In this document: positions 1 through 4,712 of the stretch, piece after piece
Layout: each line of letters begins with the position of its first letter
Position numbering within the stretch: the stretch's first letter is position 1
Assembly (NCBI GenBank): GCA_022360105.1
Contig: JAKSDL010000517.1
Location: 1 to 5,168 of the forward strand
DNA: 5,168 nucleotides
Direction of reading: 5' to 3'
Source of the DNA: Pseudomonadota bacterium
GTDB lineage: Bacteria > SAR324 > XYD2-FULL-50-16 > JAHJRI01
Program-made: the position numbers and the translations under genes
The notes under the pieces: model-generated
Databases searched by the model: none
Told to the model about the DNA's origin: nothing
Seen by the model: the letters and a program-made list of their open reading frames with translations, nothing else

Positions 1-674
1 GGGGTTTTTGCAATATGAGCGTGCACCAGGCTTATCGGATCATCAGCTATAAAAGGTGGCCGGCCGGCCAACATTTCATAAAATGTTGCTCCCAGTGAAT
101 ACAAGTCGGAATGAAAGCCAACTGACCTGTTAACCCGACCGGTCTGCTCAGGAGGTAAATATTCCAGCGAACCTTCCAGTTTTGTCTGAACAAACGGGAT
201 ATGGGAGCGAGTCGATAGTTTGCGAGCCAGACTGAGGTCAATCAGCTTAAGTTCTCCGGTTCCGGGATCGATCAGGATGTTGGCTGGTTTTATATCTCGA
301 TGGATGATCTGATAGTGATGCAATTGGTGCAGTATATCTGAAAGGCCCACAGAAAGGTTCAGAAATTCATGAAGCCCAAGGTTGGTGATTGCCAGGTATT
401 TTTTTAGAGAAATACCTCCAAAATCTTCCATGACTATGGCTTTGTTGTGCCCTACAGACTCCAGGGAATACATTCTGATGATTCCCGGGGAGTTAATTTG
501 ACTCCCCAGCTGAAATTCCCGTTCGATCCTGGCCAGCGATTCGGCACCGAATGTATAGGCCGCAGGTATTTTGACAATGACAGGTGACTGTTGGAGGTCA
601 ACTCCCTTGTAAATAGACACTCTCTGGCTTTCGTAAATGCACTCTTTAAGCTCTATTCCTGGAATGTCTTCCAT
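1..674 (-). CDS. Ser/Thr protein kinase domain, N-terminus of a large multi-domain signalling kinase (partial)
   Basis: The frame encodes 224 complete codons from ATG at 674 and runs off the left edge, so the C-terminus is missing. A eukaryotic-type kinase domain is seen. Its landmarks are the VAIK-like lysine in VIVKIP (K35), a helix-C glutamate (about E53), the catalytic loop HRDIKPANI (residues 125-133), a metal-binding IDLS (D146), PPE in place of APE (174-176), and a DLYSLGATFYEMLAGRPPF segment. The EYLPPEQTGRVNRS stretch and the later DPISLVHAHIAKTP are typical of proteins that fuse this kinase to an AAA/NACHT-like ATPase, GAF or PAS sensors and a histidine kinase, often 1500-2000 residues long. 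The full protein is therefore inferred to be cytoplasmic and very large. There is no glycine-rich GxGxxG loop, which is usual for that family. ATG 674 is the only ATG after an in-frame TGA ten codons upstream. No clear ribosome binding site precedes it. The DFG motif reads DLS, which is unusual. Confidence 0.9.
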   Translation of the reverse strand, partial: MEDIPGIELKECIYESQRVSIYKGVDLQQSPVIVKIPAAYTFGAESLARIEREFQLGSQINSPGIIRMYSLESVGHNKAIVMEDFGGISLKKYLAITNLGLHEFLNLSVGLSDILHQLHHYQIIHRDIKPANILIDPGTGELKLIDLSLARKLSTRSHIPFVQTKLEGSLEYLPPEQTGRVNRSVGFHSDLYSLGATFYEMLAGRPPFIADDPISLVHAHIAKT

Positions 675-1260
675 AACTTTGCGATTTTCCGCTTTGGAGA
701 TTCACCGGGAACGCTTATATGGTTCAGTTCGGTGAAAACTGGGTTGAGGCGTTGCTATTTGTTAAATTTAATCATGGAGCCAAGCGAGTCTTTAATTTAT
801 TCTGAATTCTTATTCATGAGTTATACAAATTGTAAATTCCCCAAGCAACAATTAATGCTTCATCCAAAGAAGCGATCGATGCACCAAATATAGCGAGTGA
901 CCCTGATTTTATTCGGATTAGGCTTCAAAACGCAATAATTTATTGAATGACATATTCCGTTGAAATCGGTGTGGAAAAAAGATTCTGGAAAAATCCGAAA
1001 GCCGGTAAGTGGTATGTTCGCTAAAAGCTGTAATACTATTTTCCTTCAAAACTCGCTTATTCGTTCATCGCAGCTAGTCTATGAAAATAAAAAATCTTGA
1101 ATAACCTATGTTTTACTGATAGATAATGAATTCTATCTGTCCCTGCAGTTTCATGGACGTTCGCTATTCCGTGACAGATGATGAATGATGCGTGGAAATC
1201 GCCGGTGGAAAGCTAATACGACCGCATCACTAAGAATCGGAAAAACACCAGGTCTGATAT
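675..1260. other. Intergenic region without a convincing gene; possible degenerate remnant
   Basis: This 586-bp AT-rich stretch lies between the divergent kinase gene and the Rep-like ORF, so it should hold promoters for both. No open frame here looks like a complete gene. One plus frame is protein-like in two pieces: 36 open codons (836-943, reading ...KEAIDAPNIASDPDFIRIR...) end in TGA, followed at once by ATG 947 and 24 more codons (VEKRFWKNPKAGKWYVR) ending in TAA at 1022-1024. This may be the eroded end or start of a lost gene, but no family can be assigned. A weak promoter-like pair for the Rep-like ORF is TTGAAT (1097-1102) and GATAAT (1122-1127), with a long 19-bp spacer. I see no tRNA, iteron array or insertion-sequence ends. 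Confidence 0.5.
1118..1137. repeat. Inverted repeat GATAGA-N8-TCTATC upstream of the Rep-like ORF
   Basis: The arms GATAGA (1118-1123) and TCTATC (1132-1137) are perfectly complementary around an 8-nt spacer. One mismatch outside, a further AC/GT pair extends the symmetry. The repeat overlaps the candidate -10 GATAAT, where a repressor could bind. It lies about 125 bp before the ORF start. The arms are short and AT-rich, so chance is a real alternative. Confidence 0.25.
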
Positions 1261-1851
1261 ATGAAAATGGAAACACCGACACGAATAGATATGCTGCCGA
1301 CGCATATATCCCAGAGCTACGCCTCAACAAACTTTTTGCGTATTTCAAACAGGGAATACAAGGACTTTTTGTTGCAACTCCCCTTGTTTGCAACGACACC
1401 TTGTTTTTTTCTTAACAAACAATTTGAGCAAAGAGATCATTTCAGTGAGTTTGTTTTTCGTGATCAGGCGTATTCCATCTGTTTAAGGCAAAACGATTCT
1501 GTTTTGGATGATGGCACCAGGGCAAAGCTTCCTTTGCCAAACTTGTTAGATAATGAAATCAAACACATTGTTATCCAATCACTCAGCCTGGAATTTAAAG
1601 CGGGTGGGTTTTACGAAATCGAATCGGAACGCATTTCACAACTGTTGATGATTGTTCGGGAAAACTCAAAGAAGGTGGGGAAAGAATTCACTATCGATCA
1701 AATTATAAAATGCCTGGTGAAGCTGGAACATACTCAGATATTTATCCGGCGTTTAAGGTACGAAACCTGGTATCCTGTCTACTGGATCGTAAACCTGGAT
1801 TTCGGGGCAATGGACTACGCCTTCTACAAATCTCTCAATGATTTGAGCTGA
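1261..1851 (+). CDS. Orphan hypothetical protein, possibly replication-initiator-like (RPA/RepA type)
   Basis: This 196-codon ORF starts at ATG 1261, directly after an in-frame TGA at 1255-1257; Met3 and Met11 are alternative starts, and none has a good ribosome binding site. No signal peptide or membrane segment is visible. The order of motifs loosely follows plasmid replication initiators of the RPA/RepA kind. Near residue 38 there is a YKDFLLQLPLF...PCFFLNK segment, then a short strand-rich part, then LPLPNLLDNEIKHIVIQSL (where those families have a LPT-x-D-x-DI helix). A winged-helix-like stretch follows, ESERISQLLMIV...FTIDQIIKCLVKLEHTQIFI. The protein is shorter than those families (often 250 or more residues) and stops soon after this domain, so it may be truncated. 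It has no parA/parB neighbour and no evident iterons, which argues against an active replicon. The function is inferred by eye only. The protein is more certain than its role, and a domesticated or decayed plasmid gene, or an unrelated DNA-binding protein, is possible. Confidence 0.55.
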   Translation: MKMETPTRIDMLPTHISQSYASTNFLRISNREYKDFLLQLPLFATTPCFFLNKQFEQRDHFSEFVFRDQAYSICLRQNDSVLDDGTRAKLPLPNLLDNEIKHIVIQSLSLEFKAGGFYEIESERISQLLMIVRENSKKVGKEFTIDQIIKCLVKLEHTQIFIRRLRYETWYPVYWIVNLDFGAMDYAFYKSLNDLS

Positions 1852-2024
1852 CGACTCTTGTCAAAGCCTGCAAATCTCACTCCGATTGGATCACACCAGT
1901 TGCAGTCTTGTTCCGGCACAAATACAATATGTTCCAAAAGTATACTGGTTGCAGATAATCGATATCTGGCAACTATGCCATGCCTATAAATTGTTTCACG
2001 GTACGGACTGCGAAATCGGAACAT
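1824..2024 (-). CDS. Weak small ORF of 66 codons downstream of the lipoprotein gene
   Basis: This minus-strand frame fills the 197-bp gap between the lipoprotein gene and the convergent Rep-like ORF, overlapping the latter by 28 nt. It is in the same frame as the lipoprotein gene and open from directly after that gene's TAA at 2049, eight codons before its own ATG. It could therefore be a readthrough extension, a third gene of the operon, or a chance frame. It contains a CNWCDP segment but no domain I recognise. No Shine-Dalgarno sequence precedes ATG 2024. It is listed only because nothing else explains the interval. Confidence 0.2.
   Translation of the reverse strand: MFRFRSPYRETIYRHGIVARYRLSATSILLEHIVFVPEQDCNWCDPIGVRFAGFDKSRQLKSLRDL
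1948..1973. repeat. Stem-loop between convergent genes
   Basis: The arms GTTGC-AGATA (1948-1957) and TATCT-g-GCAAC (1963-1973) form a 10-bp stem with one bulged G and a 5-nt loop. It sits between the convergent Rep-like and DUF362-lipoprotein transcripts, where a bidirectional terminator would be expected. Neither side has a clear T-tract, so intrinsic termination is doubtful. It could instead stabilise the 3' ends or be a protein site. Confidence 0.3.
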
Positions 2025-2048
2025 TTCAAGAAACCCGTCAAACGTGAG

Positions 2049-2675
2049 TTACAATTGATGCATGATTTCCTTCATGACGGAATCTAGCTTCGGAGAGGCT
2101 GCGTTACTCAATCGCGATGCGGTATCAGCGCTTCCTCTCATATATGTGGTTACGGAATCTGTTACCTTCACGTCGATAGATTTTTGAATATGGTTGCCCC
2201 TTTGAAAATCAAAACTCATGTCAAAGGCGACTCTGCCGGCAAATTCATTATAAGGGATGGCGTCTGTCAGCAGCCTGGGAATAAAAAGCAGCAAGGCAGA
2301 TCCGTATTCCCAGAAAACAGTTTTAACTGTTTGAGAATACTCACCATAAAAATGGTGGACATCAACGTGTAAAACAACATCTGCCGAAGATTTATCTTTG
2401 ACGATGATAAAATAATCTTCCAGGGCGTCGCGTATACCCATTCTAAATTCTGCTGCGAACCCTTCCGGGTAATCTTCATCGGAAATAGAGTCCACATAAA
2501 AGATTTTGTATCCTACCCTCTCATTGACAGGCCTCTTGTCCGATACTTCCTGAAGGTAAACCCTCTTCTCTTTTTTGGATGGTCCATCCACATCAAATCG
2601 AATCGTTGGGCTGCATGAAGTAACGAATAAGAAGGTTATCAAGACCAGGTAGAGCATAAAGCCAGTTTTTTTCAT
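2049..2675 (-). CDS. Outer-membrane-type lipoprotein, YajG-like layout
   Basis: The 208-residue product starts with a lipoprotein signal peptide: MKK, a hydrophobic core (residues 6-18) and a lipobox VTSC with the acylated cysteine at C21. Serine at +2 rather than aspartate predicts sorting to the outer membrane. The mature part has a YajG-like order, judged by eye: a strand with a DKRP turn (VYLQEVSDKRPVNERVG), a helix (AAEFRMGIRDALEDYFIIV), then SSADVVLHVDVHHFYGEYSQ, and a C-terminal helix with conserved-looking serines and asparagine. Its function is unknown; such lipoproteins usually work in envelope assembly or maintenance. Its ATG overlaps the stop of the upstream DUF362 gene as ATGA, with AAGG (2683-2680) four nt before, so translation is probably coupled and the two proteins are co-expressed. 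ATG 2675 is also supported by the intact signal peptide beginning there. The 37-nt hairpin at 2304-2340 lies within the gene. Confidence 0.88.
   Translation of the reverse strand: MKKTGFMLYLVLITFLFVTSCSPTIRFDVDGPSKKEKRVYLQEVSDKRPVNERVGYKIFYVDSISDEDYPEGFAAEFRMGIRDALEDYFIIVKDKSSADVVLHVDVHHFYGEYSQTVKTVFWEYGSALLLFIPRLLTDAIPYNEFAGRVAFDMSFDFQRGNHIQKSIDVKVTDSVTTYMRGSADTASRLSNAASPKLDSVMKEIMHQL
2304..2340 (-). repeat. Two-tier inverted repeat inside the lipoprotein gene
   Basis: Outer arms GTATTC (2304-2309) and GAATAC (2335-2340) enclose inner arms AAACAGTT (2315-2322) and AACTGTTT (2325-2332), separated by 2 nt. The two tiers together give up to 14 paired bases in 37, with an asymmetric 5/2-nt internal loop. 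In the mRNA the inner loop would open to about six bases. It encodes the QTVKTVF region, so it must also satisfy coding constraint. Its role is unknown. Confidence 0.5.
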
Positions 2676-3712
2676 ACGACCTTTTTGATGATGTCCATGT
2701 TATTAGGATTGTTGGTACCAAGCTCCATCAGTGCTGACGTTCGTAAAAACATAGCTTTGTTCAAAAGAGGGGGGAGCCCGATATCTCTGCGTTTTTTCTC
2801 AATTTTGTAAAATGCCAGTGTGTCGATTGCCACAGGGTCATTACTTAGCATGATTTCGTTTTGTACCCACTGTGGAGGACCTAAGGGGCCATTGTTGTAT
2901 GCAGCCAGCAGTCCATCACAAATAAAAAGAACAGTGGGCACCTTGTCCTCGATGGTGGCGAACAATTCGGACATATAAGGGTCGCAAGCATTGAAATGCA
3001 GTTTGGCGACATCATATGGCCCGATAATAAAAGGTGCATCCAACAGGGGAATGGAACCGTAGTGGTTCTTGAGGCAAACAGCAGCGCCTGTAAACCAGTG
3101 GTGTTTCATGACCCCCAGGTTTATTTGATAATCGCTATGTTCAGTCAGGATAGTAGTTAAATGGACATGGACGCCGTGTACTTGTTCCGATCGGCTTTCA
3201 TCGTACTTATATCCCTTGGTGTCGGTTGCGACCACTTTGATTTTGCCCGGCTCGTCTACAATATCATACCCGGAACTATTCAAAGTGGATTCGGCCCTTT
3301 CCCAAATAATGATATTATCGGGTTTCAACCCGGCCTGAACCAGACAGTCAGCCACTGTGTAAGCCATAAATCTTCGTGAGGTCATGGTATCCGAAGCAGT
3401 GTTGATCTTTATCGATACTCTCAGATCCTCTCGAAAGTCAGGGAAAAGGCTTTTGGCCGCTTCCGGTATGGTGGACTTACCGGTAAATTCCAAAAAGGCC
3501 TTCTTAAACAGCTCCGAAGCCCTCTCTTCATTGATCCTGAAATCAGCACTGACACAGAGGGGGTCTCTGTATTCCACCACCTTGGCAAATTTCTGATTCT
3601 TTACAGGCTCTATCAGTTTGTAATCGCTATAATCCTTAATAAAATCGAAACCAGGCAAAAAAAATGGAACTCCAGCCAGACAGACACGTTTGAAGAACTC
3701 TCGTCGATACAT
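2672..3712 (-). CDS. DUF362 domain protein with Tat-type N-terminus
   Basis: The 346-residue protein begins MYRREFFKRV, a twin-arginine motif (RRxFxK at residues 3-8), followed by a modest hydrophobic stretch to about residue 22. There is no obvious AxA cleavage site, so it may stay membrane-anchored or the motif may be vestigial. The rest matches the DUF362 pattern: DLRVSIKIN, a TVADCLVQAGLKPDNIIIWERAE segment, a GVMKHHWFTGAAVCLKNHYG core (family consensus K-T-H...KN-x-x-G), and NEIMLSNDPVAIDTLAFYKI near residue 290. Many DUF362 proteins carry a 4Fe-4S ferredoxin domain. Here no CxxCxxC cluster is present and the cysteines are scattered. The biochemical role of DUF362 is not firmly known. 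The gene is first in a two-gene operon and translationally coupled to the lipoprotein after it. AAGG (3723-3720) lies 7 nt before ATG 3712, which supports this start. Confidence 0.9.
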   Translation of the reverse strand: MYRREFFKRVCLAGVPFFLPGFDFIKDYSDYKLIEPVKNQKFAKVVEYRDPLCVSADFRINEERASELFKKAFLEFTGKSTIPEAAKSLFPDFREDLRVSIKINTASDTMTSRRFMAYTVADCLVQAGLKPDNIIIWERAESTLNSSGYDIVDEPGKIKVVATDTKGYKYDESRSEQVHGVHVHLTTILTEHSDYQINLGVMKHHWFTGAAVCLKNHYGSIPLLDAPFIIGPYDVAKLHFNACDPYMSELFATIEDKVPTVLFICDGLLAAYNNGPLGPPQWVQNEIMLSNDPVAIDTLAFYKIEKKRRDIGLPPLLNKAMFLRTSALMELGTNNPNNMDIIKKVV

Positions 3713-3736
3713 GGCAAGACCTTGAATGATGGATTT

Positions 3737-3758
3737 TCAACCAATTGCATTTGGTTGA
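3737..3758. promoter_or_regulatory. Perfect inverted repeat TCAACCAA-N6-TTGGTTGA before DUF362
   Basis: The arms (3737-3744 and 3751-3758) are perfectly complementary over 8 bp with a 6-nt spacer, ending 25 nt before ATG 3712. The symmetry and place suit an operator or an mRNA leader hairpin. A direct repeat GATTTTC flanks it at 3732-3738 and 3757-3763. It has no T-tract on the minus strand, so it is not a terminator. Confidence 0.4.
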
Positions 3759-3942
3759 TTTTCTGTTAAAAGATTCCTCCTGAGAGATTTTTAAAGCTAT
3801 TTTGCCAATAGGAGACATTTCATTAAAACTCGGGAATATCCGACAATTTCATCTCAAAGCGGATCCCGGGGATAAAGTTGCCCTTATTCTAAATCATTAC
3901 AGGTTTTTTGCAACCAATAGCTAAAAACAACAAGTGTTTAAT

Positions 3943-3953
3943 TGACGTATAGC
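3943..3953 (+). promoter_or_regulatory. Cold-box-like element in the csp leader
   Basis: TGACGTATAGC matches the Escherichia coli cspA cold box TGACGTACAGA, recalled from the literature, at 9 of 11 positions. It is on the same strand as the csp gene, 266 bp before its start. In E. coli the element lies at the very 5' end of a 159-nt leader, so this leader would be longer. Alternatively TTGACG (3942-3947) is a -35 box, though the hexamer 17 bp later (TTTAGA) is poor. Confidence 0.3.
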
Positions 3954-4120
3954 TCCCAGGTTTTTTTAGAACTATCCTCTATCCTATTGAGGTCATTTAA
4001 GCTTGAAACACGATTTAGTGATTAAACACAAGGCCTTACAATAAAGAAATAATAAAGCTGGGGATTCCTGGATTTTTTTGATATGCTGATTTTTTGAGTA
4101 TCAACACTCGGAAGTTTTGC

Positions 4121-4141
4121 CCGGTTTGAACCGGTTTTTTT
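4121..4141 (+). terminator. Terminator-like hairpin in the csp leader (possible attenuator)
   Basis: CCGGTT (4121-4126) and AACCGG (4129-4134) form a compact hairpin followed by seven T (4135-4141), as in a rho-independent terminator on the plus strand. The realistic stem is only four or five pairs because the apex needs a loop. No plus-strand gene ends within 2 kb upstream, so it would act inside the csp leader, 78 bp before the start codon. Confidence 0.4.
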
Positions 4142-4219
4142 CTGATCGAAAGTACCATTTGAGATTTAAGTGGATGCTGGACGTTAGTAATTTTTAATAT
4201 TTTATTTGGAGTATCCACA

Positions 4220-4420
4220 ATGACTGAAGGTACAGTTAAATGGTTTAATGATAGCAAAGGATTTGGTTTTATCGAGAGAGACGGTGGCAAGGATGTGTTT
4301 GTTCATCATTCCGCTATTAACGGCTCTGGTTTCAAATCCTTGCAAGAAGGTGACAGGGTTTCATTTGAAATCGAAGAAGGCCAGAAAGGCCCTGCTGCTG
4401 CAAACGTTACTGTAATGTAA
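4220..4420 (+). CDS. csp: CspA-family cold-shock protein
   Basis: The 66-residue product is a complete single cold-shock domain of normal family length. It is a small five-stranded beta-barrel (OB fold) that binds single-stranded RNA and DNA and is known to melt RNA structure or act as an antiterminator. The two RNA-binding motifs are intact: RNP1 as KGFGFI (13-18) and RNP2 as VFVHH (26-30). W8 and the aromatic residues F9, F15 and F17 supply the binding surface. The C-terminal [10 protein letters not shown] is typical of proteobacterial members. TTGGAG (4206-4211) lies 8 nt before ATG 4220 and supports this start. The long leader suggests post-transcriptional or cold control, and a strong terminator follows, so it is a single-gene unit. 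Which paralogue it is (cold-induced or constitutive) cannot be told from the protein. Confidence 0.97.
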   Translation: MTEGTVKWFNDSKGFGFIERDGGKDVFVHHSAINGSGFKSLQEGDRVSFEIEEGQKGPAAANVTVM

Positions 4421-4430
4421 TCATCTACCC

Positions 4431-4461
4431 ACCGGACACCTATACCATCAGCCAGTCCGGT
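4431..4461 (+). repeat. Inverted repeat ACCGGAC-N17-GTCCGGT after csp
   Basis: The 7-bp GC-rich arms (4431-4437 and 4455-4461) are perfectly complementary and lie just after the csp stop and immediately before the terminator. The hairpin would sit at the 3' end of the csp mRNA and may protect it or help termination. Confidence 0.45.
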
Positions 4462-4465
4462 ATGT

Positions 4466-4496
4466 AAAAAAGCCTCCCCAGGGAGGCTTTTTTTTT
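4466..4496 (+). terminator. Strong rho-independent terminator of csp
   Basis: A perfect 12-bp stem (4466-4477 with 4482-4493) has the core AGCCTCC/GGAGGCT, a CCAG tetraloop and a run of nine T (4488-4496). The run of A before the stem makes it potentially bidirectional. It ends the csp transcript 46 nt after the stop codon and separates csp from ppc. Confidence 0.93.
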
Positions 4497-4514
4497 GGGT
4501 TCTGTTTCCTGATT

Positions 4515-4536
4515 CCCTTCTTTTTCCCTTCTTTTT
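4515..4536. repeat. Tandem duplication of CCCTTCTTTTT
   Basis: Two identical 11-bp copies lie end to end (4515-4525 and 4526-4536) in the csp-ppc gap. The tract is pyrimidine-rich on the plus strand and could arise by replication slippage. No function is evident. Confidence 0.7.
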
Positions 4537-4540
4537 GCGC

Positions 4541-4570
4541 CGCTTCTTGACGAAGCGTTTCGTCTTTATT
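4541..4570 (+). promoter_or_regulatory. Two mutually exclusive hairpins upstream of ppc
   Basis: Hairpin 1 pairs CGCTTC (4541-4546) with GAAGCG (4552-4557) over a 5-nt loop. Hairpin 2 pairs GACGAA (4549-4554) with TTCGTC (4559-4564) over a 4-nt loop and is followed by TTTATT. They share bases 4549-4557, so only one can form, as in an antiterminator/terminator switch. The stems are just 6 bp and the T-tract is interrupted, so a plain weak terminator is possible. Confidence 0.3.
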
Positions 4571-4609
4571 CTTACAATACCGGGTTTTCTTTAAATCCGA
4601 TTTTGCAAT

Positions 4610-4639
4610 TTGCATTGATACCCCAAGAGAAGCCATAAT
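4610..4639 (+). promoter_or_regulatory. Candidate promoter for ppc
   Basis: TTGCAT (4610-4615) and CATAAT (4634-4639) stand 18 bp apart and resemble a sigma-70 promoter, with 4 of 6 and 5 of 6 consensus bases. A start near 4646 would give a leader of about 67 nt. The match is by eye only. If it is the sole promoter, the hairpins at 4541-4570 lie outside the ppc transcript. Confidence 0.3.
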
Positions 4640-4702
4640 ACAGTTAAGTGCTTGATTAAATAGTATCGCCTGCACAAAGTATCTGCATAAACATCACTCA
4701 AA

Positions 4703-4707
4703 AGGAG
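4703..4707 (+). promoter_or_regulatory. Ribosome binding site of ppc
   Basis: AGGAG lies 5 nt before ATG 4713 and fixes this start for ppc. Confidence 0.8.
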
Positions 4708-4712
4708 AAGCT

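Larger units (their letters stand above)
3713..4219. other. Divergent intergenic region holding the DUF362 and csp leaders
   Basis: This 507-bp AT-rich region has no credible gene. On the left it carries the DUF362 leader with an inverted repeat (3737-3758). Beyond that is an orphan AGGAGG on the minus strand (3781-3776) with no start codon at a usable distance. On the right is the long csp leader with a cold-box-like element (3943-3953) and a terminator-like hairpin (4121-4141). A direct repeat CAGGTTTTTT occurs at 3900-3909 and 3957-3966. I could not identify a strong promoter for either side by eye. Confidence 0.6.

Noticed and set aside
54..72. GC-rich palindrome with repeated GGCC
   Set aside because: It is explained by codons for LAGRPP in the conserved kinase helix.
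591..893. Plus-strand frame of 100 codons opposite and beyond the kinase start
   Set aside because: It overlaps the well-supported kinase N-terminus on the other strand, has an implausible composition and no ribosome binding site.
1200..1232. Resemblance of GTGGAAAGCTAATACGACCGCAT to a stretch of 16S rRNA
   Set aside because: The match is short and interrupted, and no other rRNA-like sequence surrounds it.
1185..1415. Plus-strand frame of 76 codons overlapping the start of the Rep-like ORF
   Set aside because: It ends early, while the competing frame continues for 196 codons and contains the recognisable motif order.
3776..3781. Strong minus-strand Shine-Dalgarno AGGAGG in the DUF362 leader
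   Set aside because: No start codon lies at a usable distance and the nearby 60-codon frame begins before it, so no leader peptide can be supported.
3787..3803. Possible sigma-54 promoter upstream of DUF362 on the minus strand (TGGCA...)
   Set aside because: The required GC element at the -12 position is absent.
4036..4290. Minus-strand frame of 84 codons across the csp start
   Set aside because: It is antisense to the csp gene and its leader, with no protein-like features.
4448..4675. Minus-strand frame of 75 lysine-rich codons
   Set aside because: It runs through the csp terminator and the pyrimidine tandem repeat, which explain its composition, and lacks a ribosome binding site.
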